Shown: piece after piece, positions 34,174 to 41,625 of the stretch
How positions within the stretch are numbered: position 1 is the stretch's first letter
How the letters are laid out: each line of letters begins with the position of its first letter
Source of the DNA: Treponema sp.
Lineage (GTDB): Bacteria > Spirochaetota > Spirochaetia > Treponematales > Treponemataceae
DNA: 61,935 nucleotides
Direction of reading: 5' to 3'
NCBI GenBank assembly: GCA_017619795.1
Contig: JAFZRP010000033.1
Coordinates: 1 to 61,935 of the forward strand
Translations under genes and position numbers: made by a program
The notes under the pieces: model-generated
What the model was told of the DNA's origin: nothing
Database searches by the model: none
Seen by the model: only the letters and a program-made list of their open reading frames with translations

Positions 34174-36849
34174 ATGGAGTTTAAAGTATTATATGGCGAA
34201 GACATGAGTCGTAAAGACCTTGATAAGGTTTTTAATCTCGATATTAAAACATACGGTCCTATTGGAGAAAGAGCTGGAGAAGATTTTATCGGTGTCATAG
34301 ACAACCTGGTAAAGAGATTTGAACATAACAAACGTACTTTTGTCTGTATTTTAGACGAACAGAATAACATGGCAGGTTATATCAACTTTGTACCTGTTGT
34401 TGATAAGGTTTGGAATGATATTATAAATGGTCCGGAAAAAACTGATGAAGATAATGAGGTTATCTGGGATGATAATCTTGGTCCCAACGAGATACATGCA
34501 GAATATATTAAAAATACCGAAGACGAAACTAAAGAAGAAAAAATAGTTAAACACAACAATCTTTTTATTATCTCAGTTGTTATAGATGAAAAATATCGTG
34601 GACGTGAAGCTGTAACTACACTAACACAAGGATTTGCAGATTATCTAAATGAACTTGAAAAAGAAGATTATGGAATTAATGCAATTTCAGGTATAGCCAT
34701 AACTTCTGACGGTGAAAAATTTATGCGCGACAGAATGTTTGGCATCAAAAGATTTATTGCTCAGCATAAGTTTAGAGATACTCCTACCAGAGTCGAAGAA
34801 GAAAAAAACGACAGTATAGAAATTGTTTATCTGACAGAAGGTAAATATCTTAATTATTTCTTAAAGCATCCGGATAAGCTGTATCGCAAGACCACAAAAG
34901 ATGATGTTTACCTTTTTCTTCCATACGAAGATTCTCCAAGCAATCATAAATTAGATACACTTTTGCAAATACCAGATAAAGAAACCTACGAAAAAGCCCC
35001 TTTGGAAATAAAACCTTTACTCAAAAATCTTGATTACTGCATTAAATATGAATACAAGAGTAAAATTGCCGATGAATTAAAGCGTGTTTATCTAGGCAGC
35101 TTCAGAATTCTGCACTCCAGCGATGATTATCCTGAGGGTGAAGAAGAAAAAGACAAGCAACCGTTTATACGTGGTGAAGAAATTGTTTATGTTTCACTTT
35201 TAGCTCATCATACTACCAATATGTATGTTGTCATGCTTTGTATACCAAACTGTTGTTATTCACCTTCACAAATTGAAGATCAACTTTTCCAGGGCTTTAT
35301 AAAAATTCGTCCAGACTCTAATAATGAATGGAAAGACTTAGATGAAAAAGGCTTCCCTAAATATCTTGATTTAAATGATTATCTTAGTGAGCATTACGGC
35401 TTATATCAATGTGGAGATGGCAAGGCGCTTCTTTGTTCTTCGGGAATTCCAGAGGATACAATTGCTGTAAATCATCCGGAAAACCTTCCAACTATAGGTG
35501 GTAGAAAAATCAGTCAGGAATTTATTAACATACTTACCTGTGAAACATATCAGAGTTTTATTCAAGATTTTTATGTTAGGAATCAGACCTTATATGATAT
35601 GGCTGCAAAAAACCGTTGTGTTTATGATTATTATGAAACATATATGAGTGAGCGAATGGTTGCCTTTGTCCTGAACGACTTTAGCGAAGACCTTTCGGAT
35701 AGAATGGAACTAGCTGCTACCTATATTTTTATAGTTGAGCTTGTATTGTTTCAGAATACGGCTCTTAATAAGCTTAATAAAAATGTATCAACAGCACTTG
35801 CATACGAAGGTGATGTTTCATATGAATACATAGACGGTCTTTACCGCGATTACGCCAAAACAATAAAATTCTGGAACAGCAATAATTTTAAATATTATGG
35901 AACGCAACTCGAAGCAGAACAGATTAAAGATGCCTTTGATAATGAAGATCTTCGAAATCAGTATAGCGAGCAACAGGAATTCCTTGAGCATATGGTAGAA
36001 GTTAAAAATGCCCGTACTCAGGAACGAAATGGAATGAAAATCAATATCTTAGGTACGATTATTTCTGTTATTGGAACCCAGGAATTTGCTGTCAGACTTT
36101 TACGCAGATTATATGAAAAACTCATCATCTCAGATACAGACATTGCAATAAAGGAAGCAACAAACACCTTTGATGTTACTATTATTGGTGGTGTTACACT
36201 CTTCGTAATAATTCTTTCGCTGTTGTTTAGAAAAAGACAACAGTCTGGTCTTATGTTCAGAAAACCTGGAAATAATAAGATAATGGAGCGAGAACAACGA
36301 AAAGGCTTTACATTTAAAAAGCTTGCAACAGTCTTTATTCTTTTTGTCATGTCATTTATTTTTTCTTACCTTCGTCCTTTACATATGAGCGAAGGTGGAG
36401 ACGTCACCTTCCTTAGTACTATTATTCTTTATCTTGTTGCATATTTCTTCGGAGGAAGAGTCGGAATTGTCACGGCACTTATCTACAGCTTCTGCAAGAT
36501 CGGATTAGATACAAAGGTTGAGCTTCTTGATATCGAACATTTCACAGCTGAACTATACGATTATATTATAGGTTATACTGTAGTTGGAATCGGTGGCTTC
36601 TTCTCAAGAATAAAAAGAAAAGAAGGGCATAAATTGAACGGCTTCTGGATAGGTTATCTAGTTTCTCTGTCACTAAGATTTATAGAAAGTGTCATTAACT
36701 GCTCATACTTCTACGATGAAACCATATGGTACAGCATTAGATATTGTATTGGTTATATCGGCATAGAAGCTGTCTTTACAATACTAATTCTGCTTATTCC
36801 TAAAGTCCGCGAAGCTATTGAATATGCAAAAATAGAAGTAAATAGTTGA
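34174..36849 (+). CDS. GNAT-like domain fused to a ThiT-like membrane domain
   Basis: An 891-residue protein. The N-terminus (about 1-220) resembles an N-acetyltransferase: VFNLDIKTYG, a substrate-facing strand NNMAGYINFVPV, and VVIDEKYRGREAVTTLTQGFADYL in the acetyl-CoA binding position. A long middle region (about 230-660) has no family I recognise, with helices near 490-520. A transmembrane helix follows at about 665-690, then a six-helix unit (about 715-885) that matches ThiT-type energy-coupling S-components: FIFSYLRPLHMSEGGDVTFLS and later FWIGYLVSLSLRFIE. GAGG precedes ATG 34174. The fused S-component is highly unusual; function unknown. An alternative ATG lies at 34159. Confidence 0.7.
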   Translation: MEFKVLYGEDMSRKDLDKVFNLDIKTYGPIGERAGEDFIGVIDNLVKRFEHNKRTFVCILDEQNNMAGYINFVPVVDKVWNDIINGPEKTDEDNEVIWDDNLGPNEIHAEYIKNTEDETKEEKIVKHNNLFIISVVIDEKYRGREAVTTLTQGFADYLNELEKEDYGINAISGIAITSDGEKFMRDRMFGIKRFIAQHKFRDTPTRVEEEKNDSIEIVYLTEGKYLNYFLKHPDKLYRKTTKDDVYLFLPYEDSPSNHKLDTLLQIPDKETYEKAPLEIKPLLKNLDYCIKYEYKSKIADELKRVYLGSFRILHSSDDYPEGEEEKDKQPFIRGEEIVYVSLLAHHTTNMYVVMLCIPNCCYSPSQIEDQLFQGFIKIRPDSNNEWKDLDEKGFPKYLDLNDYLSEHYGLYQCGDGKALLCSSGIPEDTIAVNHPENLPTIGGRKISQEFINILTCETYQSFIQDFYVRNQTLYDMAAKNRCVYDYYETYMSERMVAFVLNDFSEDLSDRMELAATYIFIVELVLFQNTALNKLNKNVSTALAYEGDVSYEYIDGLYRDYAKTIKFWNSNNFKYYGTQLEAEQIKDAFDNEDLRNQYSEQQEFLEHMVEVKNARTQERNGMKINILGTIISVIGTQEFAVRLLRRLYEKLIISDTDIAIKEATNTFDVTIIGGVTLFVIILSLLFRKRQQSGLMFRKPGNNKIMEREQRKGFTFKKLATVFILFVMSFIFSYLRPLHMSEGGDVTFLSTIILYLVAYFFGGRVGIVTALIYSFCKIGLDTKVELLDIEHFTAELYDYIIGYTVVGIGGFFSRIKRKEGHKLNGFWIGYLVSLSLRFIESVINCSYFYDETIWYSIRYCIGYIGIEAVFTILILLIPKVREAIEYAKIEVNS

Positions 36850-36877
36850 TAAAAGTTTTACTTAATCAGGAATAATT

Positions 36878-37240
36878 ATGAAAACAGTGGACCTTCACAT
36901 TCATTCAACTTATTCAAGCGGAACCTTTTCGGTAAAGTAAATCATTAAAAAAGCAAAGAACATTGGTCTCAAAACAATATCCATCACCGATCACGATACC
37001 GTCGAACAGATTCCCAATTACATTAGGCTTGGAAAAAAAATATGGTATTAAAGTAATTTCTGGAGTGAAACAGTCATGCATCTATACGATTAAAAGCCTT
37101 GATAAAAAGAAGGGGGGCATCTCTTAGGATACAGAATAAAACTTATTTATGCAGCAGGCGGAAAAGCTGTTTGGGTTCATTTCTATTATAATTTAAGAGA
37201 AGAAAATCTAGATGATGTTTTTGATGAAGCTGTTTTCTAA
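36878..37240 (+). pseudogene. Decayed PHP-domain metal-dependent phosphoesterase
   Basis: Begins ATG then KTVDLHIHSTYSSGTFSVK, the PHP start, but hits TAA after residue 20. Reading through, IIKKAKNIGLKTISITDHDT continues in the same frame, then two frame changes are needed (near GGAAAAAAAATATGG and near AAGGGGGGC) to keep YGIKVISG and HLLGYRI. The central part of the domain is missing. Nonsense, frameshifts and deletion together mark it as non-functional, probably once about 280 residues. Confidence 0.85.
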
Positions 37241-37282
37241 CCTTGGAATAATCTTATCAGCTTATTTATTCATTCTCTCTGT

Positions 37283-37732
37283 CTACTCTCCAAGTTTTTT
37301 TACCATAGGAATAGTCGTTTCTTCTGCAACAAATCCATTTTTCTTGTAGAAATTAAATGCCGGAACATTTCTGTCTGTAAGCAGAAAAATCTGTTTAATT
37401 CCAAGCTCTTTGACAGCTTTTTCAATTTCAGCGAGAAAGAAGCTTCCGGCACCTTTTCCCTGGTGCTCAGATTTTATACATAGTTCATTGATAATGTATT
37501 CCGTTCCCGAGTACCAGTGTTTTACATAACCCAGTGCAATTCCAATCAGCTCATCTTTATCATACAAACCATAAGTCAAGGAATAGCCCTGCCCGACTAA
37601 ATCATTTATGTACATATCAAGCTGTGTCGTGTTAGACCAGTCATCATTCCAAGGTTCTTTAGTAAAAACGCTGATAAACACATTCGTAATAGCTTCTTTA
37701 TCTTCTATAGTAAGCCGCATTATTTTAAGCAT
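37283..37732 (-). CDS. GNAT family N-acetyltransferase
   Basis: A 149-residue acetyltransferase with the acetyl-CoA motif: INELCIKSEHQGKGAGSFFL (QGKGAG), followed by FLLTDRNVPAFNFYKKNGF, the usual motif B. Substrate unknown. ATG at 37732 has AAGGAG upstream; the longer reading to 37939 uses TTG and overlaps the divergent lipoprotein gene, so it is rejected. Its 3' neighbour is the decayed PHP gene. Confidence 0.88.
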   Translation of the reverse strand: MLKIMRLTIEDKEAITNVFISVFTKEPWNDDWSNTTQLDMYINDLVGQGYSLTYGLYDKDELIGIALGYVKHWYSGTEYIINELCIKSEHQGKGAGSFFLAEIEKAVKELGIKQIFLLTDRNVPAFNFYKKNGFVAEETTIPMVKKLGE

Positions 37733-37784
37733 AATTTCTCCTTTGGTTTTAATATGATAATTTGCATTTTCGATTCCTTGCATA

Positions 37785-37790
37785 TATAAT
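37785..37790 (+). promoter_or_regulatory. Leaderless-type -10 box before the lipoprotein gene
   Basis: TATAAT at 37785-37790 predicts a start at 37797, the A of ATG. TTGCAT lies 17 bp upstream at 37762-37767. Divergent from the acetyltransferase gene. Confidence 0.6.
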
Positions 37791-37796
37791 ATAAGT

Positions 37797-38366
37797 ATGG
37801 CAAAAAAAATTAAATCGCAATTCAGACATATATTAAACAGAATTTTAACTCTTTTGGGAATTACATCAATCATTACGGCATGCGGTGGCAATAGCGATTT
37901 TGGTGGTGCCGTTGCTATGTACGGAGTTCCACAAAACAACTACGTCATTGAAGGAATGATAACAGATAGCAGCGGTTCTCCTGTAAAAGGTATTCGGGTT
38001 GGAGCAAAAAAGCATCCTGATGACACTAAAAATTATAACGAATATGATTTCAAAGCGTACAGCTCTTATAAAGAAACCGATGAAAACGGAGATGTCTGGA
38101 CCCGCTATAATTGGTCTGATTATTTTGAATTTACTGAAACTGATGAAAACGGAAAATATAAGCTTGAATGGTCTCTTTTTCCTGTCAAAGACCCTAAATT
38201 CGTTCTCTATGCGGAAGATATTGACGGAGCAGAAAACGGTTCGTATCAAGAAAAGTCAGATGATGTTGCATTCACAGCCGATACCAAGATAAAGGATGGT
38301 TCTTGGACTGATTATTTCGAAATCAAGAATAAGGATCTCAAGCTGGATTCAGCTGAAGAAGAGTAA
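37797..38366 (+). CDS. Putative radical-SAM-associated lipoprotein
   Basis: A 189-residue lipoprotein. An N-terminal signal is followed by a Cys at about residue 28 (TACGG) and a beta-rich domain beginning with AMYGVPQNNYVIEGMITDSSG and SPVKGIRVGAKK, a carboxypeptidase-regulatory-like fold. The YGVP...F/YxVxGxVTD layout resembles a lipoprotein family that usually neighbours a radical SAM enzyme. None is seen nearby, so the association is unproven here. ATG coincides with the predicted transcript start. Confidence 0.65.
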   Translation: MAKKIKSQFRHILNRILTLLGITSIITACGGNSDFGGAVAMYGVPQNNYVIEGMITDSSGSPVKGIRVGAKKHPDDTKNYNEYDFKAYSSYKETDENGDVWTRYNWSDYFEFTETDENGKYKLEWSLFPVKDPKFVLYAEDIDGAENGSYQEKSDDVAFTADTKIKDGSWTDYFEIKNKDLKLDSAEEE

Positions 38367-38490
38367 CAGTAAGACATTAAAAAAAAACGACAAGATTTAA
38401 TGAAAAAGGATTTCGCATCAACAATCATCCACATAGACTATTCCCCCCACTCATGCTACACTGAAACCAAATCCAACCACAGAGGTGCCT

Positions 38491-39012
38491 ATGTCATTCA
38501 AAAACTTTACAGAATTAGCAGAAAGCCGATACTCAGTCAGAAGCTTTTCGGACAAGAAAGTTCCAAAAGAAGATATTGAAAAAATCATCCATGCAGGGAT
38601 GATTGCGCCAACAGGCTGTAATAATCAGCCGCAGCGAATTATTGTTGTGAACAGTGAGGAAGGACTTGCAAAAATCAAGGAATGTACACGCTGCCATTTT
38701 GATGCACCTCTTGTTTTCATCATCAGCTATAACAAAGACGAATGCTGGAAACGGCCTTACGACGGAAAGCTCAGCGGCGATATTGATGCAAGTATTGTTA
38801 CAACTCAGATGATGCTGCAGGCTTACGAACTTGGAATCGGTTCCTGCTGGGTAATGCACTACAGGCCTGAAGTTCTGAAAGAAAAGTTTTCTTTGCCTGA
38901 TAATCTGGAATCGACAGCACTTCTTGTTATGGGGTATCCTTCTGAAAAAGCAAATCCAGCTCCTGCTCATGAAAAATCAAAACCAGAAGCTGACATTGTA
39001 AAATGGGAATAG
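38491..39012 (+). CDS. Nitroreductase family protein
   Basis: A 173-residue FMN-dependent oxidoreductase fold: SRYSVRSFSDKKVP at the N-terminus, APTGCNNQPQRIIVV for FMN contact, and IGSCWVMHYRPE later. Members reduce nitro, quinone or enone groups using NAD(P)H. ATG at 38491 follows AGAGG; GTG at 38485 is possible but less likely. A -10-like TACACT (38457-38462) with TGC ahead lies upstream. Confidence 0.9.
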   Translation: MSFKNFTELAESRYSVRSFSDKKVPKEDIEKIIHAGMIAPTGCNNQPQRIIVVNSEEGLAKIKECTRCHFDAPLVFIISYNKDECWKRPYDGKLSGDIDASIVTTQMMLQAYELGIGSCWVMHYRPEVLKEKFSLPDNLESTALLVMGYPSEKANPAPAHEKSKPEADIVKWE

Positions 39013-39034
39013 ATTAAAATATCAGTAAAATAGC

Positions 39035-41137
39035 TTAATACTCAAAAGCCCTGACAGCACGAACTGATAATGTAGAATGAATACCATCGTAGTCCTGACG
39101 GCCGTCGGCAAATCTCTGTATATCTGCAAAATTATAACCGTCAGGTGTCGATGACCAGTACCATTCTTCATCGTTTATTTTTCCAGTTTTGCGTAGATTC
39201 TGGTAAACTTGATTCAACTGATCTCTATTTGGCAAATACCAGTCTGATTTTCCACCGCCTCTGTAATTTTTGCACAAAGTCTTTGCCTTTTCCCAGTCTG
39301 CTTCACCTAAAAGTTCACTGCATTCATATGCTGTTTTACCGTCAATATAAAATACAATTCCACCGCCAGGTCCTTTATCACCAATTTTAGGAGCCGGATT
39401 TTTTACTGTTTTTTTAGCAGCTTGAGACTCGGTATTTTTAGTGTTTTGAGCCTCTGTGTTATTAGTGTTTTGAGAATTGGTATTTTTTGAAGATGTATTA
39501 TCCTTGTTTTGAGTAATTGACATTTCAAATAAATCAAAACCGCCTTGAATAAACTTTTTGGCAAGCGACGGACGAATTTCAGAATCACCTTTTACAGAAA
39601 TTGCAAGTTCAAAGAGTCCTTTTTCGAGATTATTCACACTTACCGAAGCAACATTTGAAAAAGATTCAGCAACCTTTTTTGCATTATCTGCAGAATCACC
39701 GCCTAAAGTAACATAAACTGAATAAACTGAAGATGATGTTTCAACTTTTTTTGTTTGACTATTTGGAATATTTGAATTGTCGTCAACCGGGGAGTCTTCT
39801 GGTTTTACTACATTTGTTCCGGCAAGTGTTAAATTATAAATAAGACTGTTTCCTACATAACTAGCACTACCTTTTTTCCAGTTACAAACATCTCCATCCT
39901 GAAGTCGTTTGTTAATTTCATTATATTCGTTTTCTGATGGGACAAAGAATGTGAAAACTGTACCATCAGTATAATTTACCTTTTTAAGCAAACCTTTTAA
40001 TTCATCACCAGATTTTACAATGTTCAGAATTTCAGGCTCATTTTTATAAACCTTTACAGTATCTTGTGTAGAGCTGTTTTTTTCATAGTCATAATAAGCA
40101 AGCTCCTGATAAGTGTAAGGGCTGCCTTCATAAAGGGCTCCAAAATACTGAAGATAAGACATTTGATTGCCCTTGCTTGGATTGGCGTTTATAACTTTTT
40201 GTGTTGGTTCATCAGGCGTATGGCTATCTATTTTCGCCATTTCTTCATGTGTCAAATTAAAATAAGGGGGAATTTGTTTAGTATCATTCCAGGTAACATC
40301 CATCTGATAGTATTTACCGTTTACCTTTAATAAATTCCATGCATGAGTGTCGCTGGTTATCTTTGCACAAGGAATTCCAAGATTCTGCATATAATACTGA
40401 AAGAGGGCTGCATAACCGGCACAAACAGTCTTATATTCAACAGCACAGGAGTAAGGAGTCTGGAGTTTTCCGCCTGTGTTTCCAGCATTAAGGGAATCAT
40501 AATCGTATTCTGTAGAAAGGCAGATATAATCATGAATGTATTTGATTTTGCTCATTTCATCCGGCAATGTTGATGCATAAAAAAGGATTGGAGCAGTTGC
40601 CTTCCAAAATTTTTCATAATATTGTTCAAGTTCAGAGATATCAAGCCAGTAATGAAATCTAACGCGTGTTGGAGTACCATCTGAATTATCCCAATAGGAA
40701 TATACTCCAGCCCACCAGAAAACCTCAGGATTATCATATCTTATGGCATGTATAACTTCACGCAATTCGTCCAACGTAATCTCTACAGGCAAATAAGGAT
40801 CTTCCTCATTTTTCATTAAAGCTTTGTAACAAACATCGTAAACAGCCTTTTGGCGCTGATTCAGTGTGTTTCTGAAAAAAAGAAAAGAATCAGGAATTTT
40901 TTCTCCCCAAATATTTAATTTGTCATAACGATCAACTCCACGAGTCTTTTTTGGTACCTTAACATCAACTTTATTATGTTCCGTAGTATATGTAGAAGAA
41001 GTAAGACCTGTAGGATTAGAATCGGTAGGTCTTATCTCTGGCGTAAAATTAATTTTTACCTGAGCAAAAAGCGGTATTTGGAATAAAACCGCAGAAACAA
41101 TTACAACAACAAATAATTTTGGAAATAAGTTTTTCAT
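39035..41137 (-). CDS. Exported transglutaminase-like protein with C-terminal DUF1566 domain
   Basis: A 700-residue protein with signal peptide (cleavage after LFAQ). The transglutaminase-like catalytic residues appear in order: Cys in KTVCAGYA, His in DTHAWN, Asp in MDVTWND. The central part holds a SPOR-like or unknown beta segment, then an Asn/Thr/Gln-rich repeat linker with NTN and NTK units. The last 110 residues are a DUF1566 (Lcl-type) domain: GPGGGIVFYIDG, WYLPNRDQLNQ, EWYWSST and LSVRAVR. It may act as a periplasmic protease, cross-linker or adhesin. The linker resembles the low-complexity stretches in the GH2 enzyme below. Confidence 0.8.
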   Translation of the reverse strand: MKNLFPKLFVVVIVSAVLFQIPLFAQVKINFTPEIRPTDSNPTGLTSSTYTTEHNKVDVKVPKKTRGVDRYDKLNIWGEKIPDSFLFFRNTLNQRQKAVYDVCYKALMKNEEDPYLPVEITLDELREVIHAIRYDNPEVFWWAGVYSYWDNSDGTPTRVRFHYWLDISELEQYYEKFWKATAPILFYASTLPDEMSKIKYIHDYICLSTEYDYDSLNAGNTGGKLQTPYSCAVEYKTVCAGYAALFQYYMQNLGIPCAKITSDTHAWNLLKVNGKYYQMDVTWNDTKQIPPYFNLTHEEMAKIDSHTPDEPTQKVINANPSKGNQMSYLQYFGALYEGSPYTYQELAYYDYEKNSSTQDTVKVYKNEPEILNIVKSGDELKGLLKKVNYTDGTVFTFFVPSENEYNEINKRLQDGDVCNWKKGSASYVGNSLIYNLTLAGTNVVKPEDSPVDDNSNIPNSQTKKVETSSSVYSVYVTLGGDSADNAKKVAESFSNVASVSVNNLEKGLFELAISVKGDSEIRPSLAKKFIQGGFDLFEMSITQNKDNTSSKNTNSQNTNNTEAQNTKNTESQAAKKTVKNPAPKIGDKGPGGGIVFYIDGKTAYECSELLGEADWEKAKTLCKNYRGGGKSDWYLPNRDQLNQVYQNLRKTGKINDEEWYWSSTPDGYNFADIQRFADGRQDYDGIHSTLSVRAVRAFEY

Positions 41138-41179
41138 TTTACCCTCTGTTTTTAGCTTGTCTAAAATTTATTTGGACAT

Positions 41180-41205
41180 AAAAAAAGCTCATCCGCAGAT
41201 GAGCT
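41180..41205 (-). terminator. Terminator after the tRNA cluster
   Basis: On the minus strand, AGCTCATC-TGCG-GATGAGCT followed by T7. A perfect 8-bp stem with a four-base loop, just downstream of tRNA-Arg. Confidence 0.88.
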
Positions 41206-41212
41206 AAGGTTG

Positions 41213-41287
41213 TGAGACTGACACGATTCGAACGTGCGACCCCCACCTCCGCAGGGTGGTGCTCTAATCCAGCTGAGCTACAATCTC
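41213..41287 (-). tRNA. tRNA-Arg (anticodon GCG)
   Basis: A 75-nt cloverleaf: acceptor GAGATTG pairs with CAGTCTC (one G-U), discriminator A, anticodon stem CCACC/GGTGG with loop CTGCGGA, giving GCG (reads CGC and possibly CGT). T-loop GTTCGAATC. CCA is not encoded. Bacteria usually use the inosine-modified ACG instead. Confidence 0.88.
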
Positions 41288-41325
41288 ATACTCAAACACT
41301 GGCTTTGTAATAGGGTGTTTAGTTT

Positions 41326-41410
41326 CGGAGGCGACAGGAGTTGAACCTGCCCAGCCCTTTCGGAACTGACGGATTAGCAATCCGTTGTATTACCGCTCTA
41401 CCACACCTCC
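41326..41410 (-). tRNA. tRNA-Ser (anticodon GCT)
   Basis: An 85-nt type II tRNA with long variable arm. Acceptor GGAGGTG/CGCCTCC with discriminator G, anticodon loop TTGCTAA giving GCT (reads AGC, AGT), T-loop GTTCAACTC. Confidence 0.9.
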
Positions 41411-41418
41411 AGCAGAAT

Positions 41419-41504
41419 CGGAGCGAGAGGGATTCGAACCCCCGGACCCGTGAAGATCAACGGTTTTCAAGACCGCCCCAGTACGACCGCTTTGGTATCG
41501 CTCC
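41419..41504 (-). tRNA. tRNA-Ser (anticodon TGA)
   Basis: An 86-nt type II tRNA with long variable arm. Acceptor GGAGCGA/TCGCTCC, discriminator G, anticodon loop CTTGAAA giving TGA (reads TCA). T-loop GTTCGAATC. First gene of the three-tRNA cluster. Confidence 0.9.
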
Positions 41505-41613
41505 AATATGCTATATGAATATAGTGTGTTTTTTCGATTATGTCAAGTGGTAAAATGCGTTACGATGTAAAAGTCTGTTGTAAAAAAAACTAGTAAAAAT
41601 CATCATACGAACT

Positions 41614-41619
41614 TATAAT
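41614..41619 (+). promoter_or_regulatory. Leaderless-type -10 box before the EAL gene
   Basis: TATAAT at 41614-41619 predicts a transcript start at 41626, the A of ATG. The -35 is weak. Confidence 0.55.
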
Positions 41620-41625
41620 ATATAT

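Noticed and set aside
37733..37939. N-terminal extension of the GNAT gene beginning at a TTG
   Set aside because: The added sequence overlaps the divergent lipoprotein gene, and an ATG with AAGGAG at 37732 gives a normal-length acetyltransferase.
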